A stretch of 64,000 nucleotides of DNA, from positions 1 to 64,000 of the forward strand of contig NC_064673.1 of NCBI RefSeq assembly GCF_023278565.1. Direction: 5' to 3'. The notes under the pieces were generated by a model that saw nothing but the letters and a program-made list of their open reading frames with translations, was not told the origin of the DNA and ran no database searches. The translations under genes were made by a program, and so were the position numbers. The DNA comes from Colletotrichum lupini. Taxonomy: Eukaryota > Ascomycota > Sordariomycetes > Glomerellales > Glomerellaceae. Shown one piece after another: positions 10,607 to 22,132 of the stretch (the first letter of the stretch is position 1; every line of letters starts with the position of its first letter).

Positions 10607-11995
10607 ATGCCTCCCAACCGAGTCAGAGTTGTCAAGGGCTCTTGTTGGTCCTGCAAGAAGCGACGCATCAAATGCAGTCTCTCTAAGCCGACTTGCCGCC
10701 AATGCGCTGCCTCCGGCACCAAGTGCGACTACAATAGCCGACTCATTAGATGGAGCACACGGCCAACTCCTCATGTTCCTCCAGCCTACTGCATCCCACG
10801 AAACGACTTGCACTTGACCGTTTACCTTGAAGTGTGCGAGCGGCGCGCTCTTGACTATTTCCATCTTCGCGTCTGGCCACTTCTCTCCACGGCAGAGGAA
10901 CCGTGTGCTCCTCCGAGTTCGGTGGCTCTGGAGCACCGCGTCGTTTTGCTCGCTGCTTGTTTGCTGTCTGACTCTCACAGGCTCCTACAAGACGGTACGC
11001 ACGACCACGATTCTCTCAGCAAGAAGCGGCTGGAATGCCTGGCTGCCGTTCGAACCGAGATAGACCGCTGCTGCGTTGAGCCCAAGAGGGATGGACCCAC
11101 GACCGGGCTCTTATTTGCCGTCATCCTCTTGTACTTTGATGACGGATACATGGGTTGCGTCCTCAAGTCAGCCTCGACCTCTAGTCATTACAATGGCATC
11201 CTAGCTATCCTCGAGCATTTAGGTGGCATCGAGGCCGTAGTGTCGACAGCCCCCGAGCCGCTGCACATGCTGCTCTCAGAGTTCGCGACGACGGATCTCA
11301 CAACATCCATGATTCAGGGTAAGCCTTCGGCATTCCCTCCTGACGTGTGGCACCGGCTCGATAAGGGCCCTGTTTGGTGGGGTCGTGACCCGTTGGGTAG
11401 ATGCTCCCTGGCGTCCGTCTTTCGCGAAATTGCCAAGATGGGCCTGTACCTACAAGCGACGACAAGCATGGCCGAGGATCTGTCTATCGAGCGCATCCGC
11501 GAATTCGAAGCGTCCCTTCGTCCAGTCTATGCGCCACTGACTGTCGCCGATGCTGACGGCCAGAGCCCCTCCGAGGTATCCGACTGCTCCACGTCTGCAA
11601 CAGAAGCCGAGGCTGTACATGCATTCACCCTCGTCCGCATCTTCCAACACACCGCCTTGCTGTACCTGTATAGAGCCATTTGTGGTCTTCCGACCCGTCA
11701 CCCGCTTGTGCAGCAGCATGTCAAATCCTGTCTCGCTTGCATATTTGAGATTCCTCGGGAGGCAAACAATCTTAACTGCATCGTCTTCCCGCTGTTCATC
11801 GCCGGAGCCCACGTTTCAACGGCAGAAGAGCAAAAGGCCGTTCTTGACATGGCTGACGTGATATACGATGATATGCGATTCGCTTCGATCGACGCGGTCA
11901 AAGCTTTCTTCAAGACGATTTGGCCGTCCAGATCTGGGGAGAAGACCTGGCTTGAAATTTTCAGCCATCTCAGCCCACACGTCCTAGTGCTATGA
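10607..11995 (+). CDS. Zn2Cys6 transcription factor
   Basis: A single uninterrupted exon encodes 462 residues. The zinc cluster has Cys at 13, 16, 23, 30, 33 and 40 with the basic stretch KKRRIKC between the second and third, the standard Gal4-type DNA-binding domain. The remainder fits the fungal-specific transcription factor region seen in acriflavine-sensitivity/pathway regulators: long helical segments with scattered Trp and Leu and no other motif. It converges on the copper amine oxidase gene 415 bp downstream and is the nearest regulator to the amine catabolic genes, so it could control them. That is inference from position only. The start ATG is immediately followed by a basic segment, typical of this family. 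Confidence 0.9.
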   Translation: MPPNRVRVVKGSCWSCKKRRIKCSLSKPTCRQCAASGTKCDYNSRLIRWSTRPTPHVPPAYCIPRNDLHLTVYLEVCERRALDYFHLRVWPLLSTAEEPCAPPSSVALEHRVVLLAACLLSDSHRLLQDGTHDHDSLSKKRLECLAAVRTEIDRCCVEPKRDGPTTGLLFAVILLYFDDGYMGCVLKSASTSSHYNGILAILEHLGGIEAVVSTAPEPLHMLLSEFATTDLTTSMIQGKPSAFPPDVWHRLDKGPVWWGRDPLGRCSLASVFREIAKMGLYLQATTSMAEDLSIERIREFEASLRPVYAPLTVADADGQSPSEVSDCSTSATEAEAVHAFTLVRIFQHTALLYLYRAICGLPTRHPLVQQHVKSCLACIFEIPREANNLNCIVFPLFIAGAHVSTAEEQKAVLDMADVIYDDMRFASIDAVKAFFKTIWPSRSGEKTWLEIFSHLSPHVLVL

Positions 11996-12410
11996 TTTGT
12001 TAACTGAGGTAGCGTGCGGTTGGGCTGTGAGCGGTGAAGGAAGTGTTATACATATCTGCAACCCCATAAAGGGGTCGAAACGAACATGTGGCCCATAAAC
12101 AATCCTACTTCATTTAGTTGTTTGTAATTGATCCAAATTCGTGGCAATGAAGTCCTGAATACACAATTTCATCTCGAGGTGAGCCATTTTCTCAACTGTA
12201 GTAAACATAATACGGGGTCTTCACATGCGAATTCCTGGCCGGAGGGAATACAAGACTTGATAGTGATGAAAATCAGCATTCGGTTTTGTTGTTTTGCGGG
12301 AATGACTGTACTGTACTACATATAAGGTACTACTATGAGGATTGAACGCTGCTACCAATACCTGTCCCCGCAGCTATCGTTCCAGAGCCTGTCGTCAAAG
12401 GCTGGGGGCG
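11996..12410. other. Convergent intergenic spacer
   Basis: A 415-bp spacer separates the stop codons of two convergent genes. No ORF, repeat or RNA gene is recognisable. It presumably holds both 3' ends. Confidence 0.6.
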
Positions 12411-14565
12411 TCACAATTTGCTGTCTCTGGTGCCACAGCACGACTCGGCAGGCTCCGACTTGGCAAATGCGTTCTTGGATGTCTTGTCCACGGCAACAAT
12501 GGAAGGCGGCACCCACAGAGCTGGGTTTTTCTTGAAGAAGTTGGAGGCTCTGATCATGACCCCAACAGGCTCAGCTGGCATGACCGGGAAATCCTCGGTG
12601 CGCGGGAAGTGTGTCAGGCCGAACTGGATGTAACAGACGATGTCGGTATTCTCAACCGGCTCCTTCTTGCTGACCCAGTCCACAATTGTTGAGTTATGCG
12701 GGTGGCCCTCATCGCCGCTCGATTGGCATACATAATCACCCGCTGGAAACAGTTCATAGTCCTTATACGGGGTGACCCAGAGCGCCTTGCGGGTGAAGGC
12801 AGCTCTCTTCTCTACCATGCTTCCAGGCTTAGCGAGTATGGTAGGGCAGTTGTTGTTGAGAATCTTGTAGGCGACAGGCTTCTTAGCCACGGGATTGATG
12901 CTGTTGGGGTTGATGATGTCCCAAGAGCGGCCTGTCTCATGGCAATAGTCGGCGCCACCGGCATTTCGGATGGGTGTCTTCTTACAGTAGAAGCCGTTAC
13001 CATAGAGATTGCCAGGGGACCCGAGAGGATCATCGGAAAGCGCCGCATCATTCTGCAGGACTGAATTGTTGGGCCCATCGACTTCTGGGTCCACACGCAG
13101 AGAGAAAATGTGCTGGTGGTTGTGGGCGTTGATGAACGGGGCGACTTCTGTACCGTATGGGGCCGCCGTTTCACTGGGGTGCATACAGTAGGTATTGAGC
13201 ATACCTGTCAACTTGACTTCCAGCTTGTAGGTACCATCCAGGAGGAATGTGTGGTAGAAGCAGTACTCATAGTTCGCAGCTGTGATGATCTGCGAGATGA
13301 TGAGTTTGCGGTCGCGGGCTGAGATGACGGTACCGTCGCGGTAATCGGTATGTTTGTAAAGCAGACCATTGTCTTCCTCGTGAATGCAAATGGCATTCTT
13401 GACGATAGCCGCTTCACCGCTCCCAACAGCCATGATGGCATCCATGTAGTGAATCGCTCCCTTGCAGTCGCATCCGAGCTTGAGGGAATTGGTCATGAAG
13501 CCAGTGCCATACTCGCCCACGTCGAAAGCGTGCTTACGTTGGTGCGGAGGGTCCGGATTGCCATAGGGTACCACCATCTCGACCACGCTGATGCGGTTGA
13601 AGAGGCTTCGCTCACGGCCCTCATCGTCAATCCTGACGTCGGACAGAACAATACCCTCACGGTAGTTGAAGCCAATATGCATCTTCAATCCCGCCCATGA
13701 GATCTCGTTCTCGTCCATGCGGAAAGAAACGCCCTGCGGCTGGCTAATGTCGATGGGCTTGAGCCTGTCCTGGTAGCCATTGCTGATGAACTCGGGCAAG
13801 TAGTTGTGCTCCTGGAGAGACACCTTGGTGCGCTCGCCGTTGACCAGTCGGATGTCGACGGAGAGAACTTCGGCCTTTTCAGTGTCGACGACGACCGAGA
13901 AGTCCAACGGGTGGGCGTATTGGTTGTCGTCGGGAGAATTGCGATAGTAGACAATGCCCTGCTGAAGGCGGCGATCGGTACCCCATCGATGATCGAACCC
14001 AATGGCCCACGCGTCGATAAAGACCTTTGACATGTCATAGATGCCGATTTCGCGGCAAGCTTGAATGACGCGAGGGTCAGCTCGAGTGACGGTCTCGCAG
14101 ATGTCTAGATCCTCCAAGGTGAGAGTCGGGGCAACATCCGCGACATCCTTCCACAGTTCCACCTGAGTGCTTTCCAAGTTGACAACAACCTCAGTCACCT
14201 GGGAAGTTCCCTTGGTGATGACAATGGCGAAGGCGCGGCGTTCAGGGCGAGGGCCGAGACCAGACTTGAAGGCAGCGTATTCGTTCTTCTTGGGCTCGCG
14301 CAAAGTCAGGCAGTTGAATTTGAGCTCCTTGGGACTAGCATAGTTCTTGATGAGTTTCGCAGCAAGCTGAATCTCTTCAATCGATAGCTGATCTTCAAGA
14401 AGGAGTCAGTAAGTAGCTCAAATATCGTGATGATGCAGAAACGAGGGAGTTGATGTTCATACCCAGAGGATGTACTCGATGCTGAGTAGACAGATTTGGA
14501 ACGGTATCGCTGGGCTCTTCCCGGAAGATTGTGTAACCGGCTCTAGAAGAGGTGTCTGCAATCAT
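12411..14565 (-). CDS. Copper amine oxidase with peroxisomal SKL end
   Basis: Exons 14,565-14,463 and 14,392-12,411, with a 70-bp intron, give 694 residues, normal for fungal copper amine oxidases. The enzyme oxidises primary amines to aldehydes, releasing NH3 and H2O2. The cofactor motif TAANYEY places the Tyr that becomes topaquinone at residue 409. The catalytic base is probably Asp325 in AFDVGEYG. Copper ligands are His460 and His462 (HQH) and His629 in THFPRTEDFPVMP. The protein ends in SKL, a type-1 peroxisomal signal, as in peroxisomal amine oxidases of yeasts and moulds. The gene lies beside a permease and near an aldehyde dehydrogenase that also ends in SKL, which fits uptake and stepwise oxidation of an amine nutrient. 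A GATAAG site lies about 70 bp upstream of the start. All key residues are present. Confidence 0.96.
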
Positions 14566-15816
14566 GATGAGGGCTGTCTGGGCTGTGCAAATATTCCATA
14601 CGGTGGTATTTGTGATTCGACCAAGGTCGATTGTTGATAAGTGATGAAGTGAGAGACCTGGCAAACAGGATGGAGGGCTGGTGTGAAAACGATGCGAAGT
14701 AGTCTTCGGTTTGGTTCCTGGTAGAGAAATGTGACTGGTAACAGATAGAAGGCAAAACCGTAATGCGGGCAAGTATACCTCTTATAGTTGGAAAAGTGAT
14801 GCTGGGGCGTCTGTGGACGTGACAATCGTACGAGGGCCAACTGCAGCGTCTTGCGGAGCTCTCCTAATGACAAACGTAAGATAAATTGCAATGTGCACCG
14901 TCATGTCAAGACCACAGTGCAAGCAACTCTGGCGTCTTCATAGACCCTGTCGCCGGGAGTCCCTGTCGAGCGACTCGCGCTTGGCAATTTCGGCGCTGCT
15001 TAGCCCCATTCTGTAGCGGAACAGCGGAAGGCGGAGATTTTGGGGAGAGCAGAGACCGGGCCGGGGTGCGACAAGTGGACCGGCATTGCTGCCGGGCGAT
15101 TTCGTAATTGAGTAATCAGATTCGATCTCGAGGCAGAGGGGATTGCAATCAAAAGCGCGGTTTGAAGCAACAGAAGAGCGATTCAGATTGGTTCTGAGAT
15201 CTGAGTGTGTCAAGGTGAAAGTAAGTGTGAATAACGACAGGTGTGCATGAGGTGTCTAGTCAAGACCAAGGGATGCCATGGGCAAGTTACTTACTGAATT
15301 AGGAAGGAAAATCGACCATGCAGCCCCCCAGGGATCCCCAGCCCCTGGACCGAGGGGGCGGCGGCGGCTGAATCGGCACTCATCTCGGGGTGAGACGCGC
15401 TCAACGGAACGGTGGGCGGGCGGGCATGCCAAGGCCGGCGGGCTCAAATTTCCATCAACCCACTTTGTCTTGGGAACGGGTTCCACTGGTAATGAATGTG
15501 GCACACACACGTCACGTGCGCTAGTTGATTATGTTGATTGCGTCTACGCAGTAGTGACCCTATTCTTGAGCCTGAAGGATTCAGGCATGAAGTTTAAGAA
15601 ATATCTATCTAGTGCCAACATGGAGCAATCACCTTAAGATACCAAGATCAACGAGTGTACTATGTAAAACTTAGGTTGATTAAGGTTGAACCATGTCCCG
15701 GCTCAAAGTCTTGTTTACGGAAACATACGATATTGAACTGAATGCTATGCGTAAGAAGATTCGAAGAGTAAAAGCTAACAGCGTGTACATTGCATTTGTC
15801 TGCTCGAAGATGGCGC
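14566..15816. other. Intergenic region between amine oxidase and permease
   Basis: This 1.25-kb stretch holds the amine oxidase upstream region and the permease 3' end. A CACGTG E-box is at 15,513-15,518. No additional gene is supported. Confidence 0.55.
14636..14641 (+). promoter_or_regulatory. GATA site upstream of copper amine oxidase
   Basis: TTGATAAG lies about 70 bp before the start codon. HGATAR is the site of AreA/Nit2-type nitrogen regulators, which commonly activate amine catabolism. Six-base sites are frequent by chance, so function is only suggested. Confidence 0.3.
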
Positions 15817-17421
15817 CTAATTCTTACGAGGAACCGGAGCAATAGTCACCTCGGCATTCTGAGCCTCAATAATTCGCTCTGCCGCATCATCCGTCTTGAG
15901 ATACGTGTACTGCCCCTTGATGAACCAGAAACCCAGAGTCACCACCATCATGACTCCAAAGACTGCGATTGCGTAATTCATATCAGCTGGTGCTGGATTG
16001 GGTGCCGATGGAAAAAAGAAAAACACCGTAGTAATAGCGCAGTAGATGACGGAGATCCAGTTGATTGCCGGGCCGAGGCGTCCCAATCTGAACTCTCCAG
16101 GCGGAAGCTTGTCTCGCCCGACGAGTAGGAGAGTCAGGATAGGCATCCCATAAGATATCGTAAGGGCGATTGTGCTGACACTGAGAATCGCCTCGAGCAC
16201 CGTGTTAGCAAACATGTAGAGCACGCCAACAACGCCAACAATGGCTCCCTGAAGCCATAATGCGCGAGCCGGCACACGCCAAGCCTCATTCACCCTTGAG
16301 AAGTAGCTGCTCCAGGGCATCCCGCCATCTCGCGCAAATCCCCAGGTAAGACGAGAGGCGGTGGTAACAATACTGATAGCTTGACCAAGACCATTGAAGA
16401 TGAATAGGGAGAGCAGGACAGTTGCCCCCTGCAGTCCGACAGCCTCATGAACTAGATCCATGAAAGGCAGACCAGTAGGAGGGTTTAGGATGGTGTCAAG
16501 ATTCTGGATACAGAACAAACACACCACCATGAAGATAAACCCAGTAAGAGCTCCCAGTGTGACTGAAAGCCAAATAACGCGCGGAATGTTTTTGCGAGGT
16601 GCCGGGATTTCTTCAGCCAAATGGACAGCGGAGTCAAAGGCCGTCAACCCATATGCAGCTTGAAGAAGGCCTGTAAACCAGGTCACCCCGTCTCCCCAGC
16701 CAGTCTGGTTGATCCATTGTCCAAAGACGAATGAGGCTGGCTGGAACTGCAAGTTTGGTCTGACTCCAACGGAGATGAGAAGGGCCAGGCTGAAGATGAA
16801 GAAGAGTCCGATAAAGCAAATTCCGACAAAGTTGTTGAATGCCGGTAGTATAGCATCTTTCCGGCAGGCAACGAGATTGGCGACCGTAACCACCAGAGTG
16901 ACGGCAAGATAGAGAAGAAAGTTGATCCATCCAACACTGACCTCGGACCAGTCCGGCACAAAGAGAACCTTCATGCTCAAGATAAAGTTGGCCATAAAAG
17001 CAACCTGTGAGGCAGAAAGCGTCCACCATCCAAAGGTATTGATCCATGCGCAGAGGTAGGACACAAAGCGGCCAGATGGCCACAGACGGAATATCCAGTA
17101 CGCCTGTCCCAAGGCTGTTGGCATACTACTGCAGAGCTCCCCCAATGAGACGGCCACGCAGATATTGCAAAACAGGACGAGGACGAGGCCCCAGAGAATA
17201 GCAACTGGTCCGCCGCTGGTGATACCGCTCGAAAGTCCTTGCGCAAATGTAGACCAAGTTCCCAGTACGGATATGGCGAGGAATAGCATGCTCATCCTAC
17301 TGAATTTTCGCGAAAGGGCCTGGTCATGGCCGAGATAGGCGAGATCCTGCGCATCTTGAGCGACCTGGTCGGCGGTCTTTAGATGGTCGAGTGGTGGATT
17401 CGATTCCGGGTCATTCTCCAT
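15817..17421 (-). CDS. APC-superfamily amino acid/choline/GABA-type permease
   Basis: A single exon encodes 534 residues from the ATG at 17,421; the frame is open upstream but has no earlier ATG. After a polar N-terminus of about 45 residues there are roughly twelve hydrophobic spans. The early motif ITSGGPVAILWG and the segment SLGELCSSMPTALGQAYW are typical of the fungal amino acid/choline transporter family, which includes GABA and choline permeases of the plasma membrane. EEIPAPRKNIPRVIW is the conserved loop after the helix bearing YGLTAFDSAVHLA. It lies in the same orientation as the copper amine oxidase and just upstream of it, suggesting import of that enzyme's amine substrate. The exact substrate cannot be read from sequence. 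Confidence 0.92.
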   Translation of the reverse strand: MENDPESNPPLDHLKTADQVAQDAQDLAYLGHDQALSRKFSRMSMLFLAISVLGTWSTFAQGLSSGITSGGPVAILWGLVLVLFCNICVAVSLGELCSSMPTALGQAYWIFRLWPSGRFVSYLCAWINTFGWWTLSASQVAFMANFILSMKVLFVPDWSEVSVGWINFLLYLAVTLVVTVANLVACRKDAILPAFNNFVGICFIGLFFIFSLALLISVGVRPNLQFQPASFVFGQWINQTGWGDGVTWFTGLLQAAYGLTAFDSAVHLAEEIPAPRKNIPRVIWLSVTLGALTGFIFMVVCLFCIQNLDTILNPPTGLPFMDLVHEAVGLQGATVLLSLFIFNGLGQAISIVTTASRLTWGFARDGGMPWSSYFSRVNEAWRVPARALWLQGAIVGVVGVLYMFANTVLEAILSVSTIALTISYGMPILTLLLVGRDKLPPGEFRLGRLGPAINWISVIYCAITTVFFFFPSAPNPAPADMNYAIAVFGVMMVVTLGFWFIKGQYTYLKTDDAAERIIEAQNAEVTIAPVPRKN

Positions 17422-20014
17422 AGCTCGGGACAGAGACTGAAAATCTGAGTTGGCTGAATGGCGAATCCGATTATTGAAATTTTGTGTGGTTTCGTTTCGC
17501 GCGGGTGCGTTGTCTGGGCTGTGATGGGACTCGAGAGGGAGTACGGAGTTGAGGTGATCGCTTGCAAGAGGTGCGAAGTGCTTTTTGTATGAGATGCAAG
17601 GATGGGCTGTCAGCGCCCGAAATATTCCCCTGGAATTGATAAGGAGGCGGATTGCTAGCAAGGTTGCAACAGCCTGGGTAGATCAATGTCGCGCTCGTTC
17701 CCTAATGCCCTTCTTTCATATGCTGGCAGCACCCGATATTCGATTCGGATACGGATACAGTACGTTGTATCAAGATTGGTGTGATGAAGATCCGCAAGGT
17801 CGAATAAGAGCGCAGTGCGCGTACGGACACACTGCCCCTGTGTCTGCGTATGTTTTGGCTGTGGGTGTGACTGGTCTACACCCGCCATGCCAGGCTGATT
17901 ACAACAAAGTAGCCCGGCATTGTATTCCGTCAAAGTCACGGCCCGGTCGACGAGTACTTGAGTAAGGTTTGACAGCCGTTGGGCCATCGAAGTAAATGCC
18001 TTCATCAACTGTTCGCCTCCGAGTTCCCGAACCATCACGAGTTACTTACTCCCGCTATCACAAGATCAAGGTCGCGTTATCTGCAGGAAGTACGTACTAG
18101 TTCAGACAGTTGACACCTTGGAATCGCGGGGTGAGCCCCACAGAGCTGGTATCGGCGGGTCGTTCCCAGTATGCGTGGATCGAGTCAGTGCCCCATCAGA
18201 AGAGTTCACAACGTCATGGGTGGCCCCAGTCAAATACCTGTTGACCAAGACCAATCCAAGCTAATTGCATTACCGAGCTGATAAGAACCCCCCCCATCCT
18301 AGACCCATTTCTACCTAGAGGGCTCTTGAGTAGGTGGCCGGATGCCGCGGGGAAAATGTAACATGACCAGAGTGTCGTCTCTCGAGCTCTTCAGCTTCTC
18401 CTGCCCTGAAAGGAAGTGAAGCAGCCTGCTACACATGTCCATCCGCCATGTCGCTCGCGGTCCATAGACATCTGTTGTATAGTGTCATTGCGGGTGTCGG
18501 CAATCACTCCACCAGGAAAGCTTGGGTCAGCGCTACATGGTGGAAAGGGGTGTAGAGAAGAATGGGGTTGGATCTGTTGGCTCGGCCACAAAAGATTTCT
18601 GGCACAAACGGAATGAGCGTTGCTATGTTGTGAGTTCGGTCATCTCATCATCTCTAGCTATGAAGCTGGAACAACATACAAATTTATTCAAGAACACTCT
18701 CTCTCTAGATGTCAGTAGGTCAGTGATGATTGCCCAGTGTAGGTATGGTGTCCTAGCTCACGGACAATCGTGTAAACGAGGTCAACCCTAAAATAGCCTT
18801 TGAAAAGTTCTGGCTCCTCGACTGGTACCTGTATTTGCGTACCTCATGCAGCTCGGAAAGTGTGCTTTGAGGAGTGGATGAGATGTCCCCTTGGTCTGCC
18901 ATCCATGGAGCAATCCTTAATCGATGGGTCCCCCACCTTGTATTACATCAAGTCTCTTTCAGTGAAATATCCGTGCTCCGTCCTGTTTACGAAGGATATC
19001 CATGACCCGTGACCCGTGAAGTGAGCACCTCGCGGAGTCGCGCAACTTGGGCTTATTGCTTTCCTTTGAGTCGAGACATTGCACCCCGAGTAAGGGGTAT
19101 CATAATTAGCCCCAAACATGAACTTACCACGGGGTCCGCTAGCCGCTTATCATTGAACCATTCCGACGCTCAGAACGCGTTCGAAGTCAGCTTTAGGCAC
19201 AAGGCACCTACGGGGTACTGAATCTCTACGAGCGTTGATAGAGGTTGGTCAATGTCTAGATCATGGCCTAGTTTCTTTCCCGATTGAGCTTGGCTCTTAG
19301 CCATCTGATCAACTTGATCTGATACCAGCGGTGCGGCGAGACTAAGGAGCACCCTGGCACATTGGTTCCGGTTTGCCATCGGCCCTTCGGCGAGCTAGAG
19401 CTGGTACCTGGCACGTGGTGTCGCCGGGGTAAGCAGCTTGGCCAAATTTCTTTCCTAATTTGGCGTGCAATGGCGCCCTACCGTGGTGTTATGGCAGGGA
19501 ATTAGAGATCTATCACCCAACAACCGCGTTCCAAGCGCGTCTAGCCGTCGGGAAGACTCTCCACAGTGATCCCAAACGTGGTTTCCCCTCACATCCATAG
19601 GCTTGAAAAAGATATGCGATATCGGTCAGCTTTAAGCCTCATTTTGTCGCAGTTTGCAAGCTGGTAGCTGGTTTCCCGCACAGTGCTTGTTCGTTACGTT
19701 GGAGGCACCCGGTGGGAGAGAGCAGTCCCGGGCCGGGGCATTTCTCACAAACAAGACTCCGCAATGTGGGTAATGGCAACGGGTTTCGGCAATGGCCTCA
19801 TTAGTCAGTAGATAAAGGCAAGCAACGGCAGTGATTGATAGCTCTTTTAGCCCTTCGCAGATGGCTTAAATGTCTCTCGAAACATTTCTCGCTAGCTGTA
19901 CCTAATCAGACGTGATCGTTCTCGGAATCGGAACTTACTGCATTTAGAGAGCTTAGCAAACTTCCCTTTCTTCTTGCACTTCGTAAGAGCATTGAACTTC
20001 CCGACTCCCACAGG
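17422..20014. other. Long intergenic region, no gene seen
   Basis: These 2.6 kb have ordinary base composition with only short, unsupported ORFs and no RIP signature. A run of eight C is near 18,288. Near the right end, AGATAA (19,810) and TGATAG (19,836) precede the aldehyde dehydrogenase start by about 200 bp. I see no RNA gene or repeat. Confidence 0.55.
17638..17643 (+). promoter_or_regulatory. GATA site upstream of permease
   Basis: TTGATAAGG lies about 220 bp before the permease start and matches the HGATAR core. It parallels the site in front of the amine oxidase. Support is positional only. Confidence 0.25.
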
Positions 20015-20244
20015 ATGGCTTCTGTGAAGTTGACCGCCCCAAATGGGCGAACATACCTCCAGCCTACAGGGCTATTCATCAACAACCAGTGGATAAAATC
20101 GTCTGATGGCGGTAAGATTGTCAGCATCAATCCTACGTATGGTCTCACATCTCCTCACCCCTAAAGCCATGTCGCTAATAAACTTGCGCAGCAACGAAAA
20201 GGAAATCATCTCAGTGTACGCAGCGACGGCTCATAATATCGATA

Positions 20245-20288
20245 AGTCAGAACACCCCCATTCGGCCACCCCCCCCATTCGGCCACCC
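20245..20288 (+). repeat. Left terminal inverted repeat of Fot1-like element
   Basis: 44 bp, identical to the reverse complement of 22,089-22,132. It contains two tandem copies of CATTCGGCCACCC-like units separated by a C run. CpA dinucleotides here are unmutated, unlike the interior. Confidence 0.95.
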
Positions 20289-22088
20289 TATCAAAAGTAG
20301 GTCCAGGCACATCGCTACTAACTATAGTTAATTAATTAACTACTTTTTACTACTATTATAATATAGTTACTGCCCTTATTAAGTAATTCGACCTCTACGG
20401 TTCGACTAGGACTAATTAAACACTCGCTAGCGTCTTCCTAAGCCCTCTTTATATCCCTAATATTAATAAACTTAATATTTAAGTCTATTTAAATACTTTT
20501 CTTTTTCCTAGGAGCTATATACTTAACTCTAGTTTCTAAAACTCGAACTTATTATCAAAATAAAGTTAATAAAAAGGACTTTTTATTAAAAGCTTTTTTA
20601 ATTTTATAAAAAAGTAGATATTAAGTATTATAACTAGGCCTAAGCTCTATAAATAGCTTTAATTACTTATAGAAATCGCTAGCTTTTTTAAAAGTTAACT
20701 AGTTAATAATAGACGCTATAAAAGTCTAATTAACGACTTTAGTAATATTAGTAATTATTTACTTAGTATTAATAGTATTATTTAATAATATAACTAGGCT
20801 AGATAATACTATAAAATTACTAAGAAGTATAGCTATATTAAGTAGTTATAGGCTAGTTATTTTCTAATTACCTTATATATTATCCCTTATTAAACTAAGT
20901 AAATAAGTAATAATATAATAAGCTAAGAAGTACTACTTTTTAATAATAATAGAATTATTTGTTATATCCTCCTTACTAAGCTCCTTTTTATAATAAGTTT
21001 TAATAAGACTAAAAATAGCTATATTTAATAACTAGAGGATATAAGAAGTATATAATAATAAAAATAATAAATAAACGTTATTAATATAATACTCTTATAT
21101 AAATTCTATTATTATATAACTCCTATACTTATTTAAAATTAATAGTCGAGGCTTTAGTTATAAGTTAGGTCCCTTAGTTAAGGGGGGCTTAGTTTATAAT
21201 AAAAAGACTACTTTTAACTATATAAGGGTAGTCTAATCTATAGTCTACTTATTATTTATTATTCTAAATTCTTAATTATTAAGATTTTTAAAATTAAGGG
21301 GGAACTATTATTATTAAACCGACTTTCTTTTATAAATTAGTAGTAGTTTAATAGTTCTATTATTAATAAAAATATACTTAATAATAAAGATTTAAAAATG
21401 CGATTTAAGCTTTTTTTTTTATATTACGTTAGTCTTAGCTATGCTTAAAACTAGCTTATTAAATCCCTTATTTTTAAAAATACTAATCTTATTTATATTA
21501 TATTTATTAACTTATTTAATATCCTTAATTTTTCAGATATTAAGTAATCGGAACTAAGGCTTAATTACCTTAATAAATACTTTATTAATACGCCTTAAAT
21601 TTATAAAATAACTTCTCTAAACTTTAATAAATAGGTTCTATTTTAAAAAAATATTTATTTATCTCTTTTTAAAAAGATAATTATCCCCCTAGGCTTATAA
21701 AACTTACCTAGCGAATTCTCTAACTTATTTATAAATTAATATAACTCTTAAAGTATATTAAATACGAACTTATTTAGCTAGCTTATTTTCTTATTAAAGG
21801 GGAAGCCTTTATTAGTTAGTAAAAGTAATTATCTTAGCTTATTAACCTCGTTAATAATTCTAAAATATATTCTTTAAAATACCGAACTTAATTAAGGCCT
21901 TTGTGATTAAAGTACTATTTTTAATTACTTTAAGTATTTAAATAACTTTATTTTTAGTATATAATACTATAATATAATAAAAAATATATATATTAAAAAG
22001 AAAGTCGTTTAGATAATAATTATAATTATTATAGTAGTTTATAGATTAAGGGTAGGATTTTAATTAGGGGGGCTGGGAGGGATTTTTG

Positions 22089-22132
22089 GGGTGGCCGAAT
22101 GGGGGGGGTGGCCGAATGGGGGTGTTCTGACT
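22089..22132 (-). repeat. Right terminal inverted repeat of Fot1-like element
   Basis: Perfect inverted copy of 20,245-20,288, ending at the TA duplication that restores the aldehyde dehydrogenase sequence. Confidence 0.95.

Larger units (their letters stand above)
20245..22132. mobile_element. Fot1/pogo-like DNA transposon, RIP-mutated interior
   Basis: The element is 1,888 bp, close to Fot1 length, flanked by the TA duplication typical of the Tc1/mariner-pogo superfamily (20,243-20,244 and 22,133-22,134). Its perfect 44-bp terminal inverted repeats begin AGTCAGAACACCC, much like Fot1 ends (AGTCAAGCACCC as I recall it). The interior is AT-rich with almost no CpA or TpG, and no transposase frame survives. 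It interrupts the aldehyde dehydrogenase coding sequence near codon 59. Mobilisation could come only from a transposase supplied elsewhere. Confidence 0.92.

Noticed and set aside
17585..17965. Plus-strand ORF upstream of the permease
   Set aside because: Lies in the permease promoter region, lacks features and overlaps equally featureless minus-strand frames.
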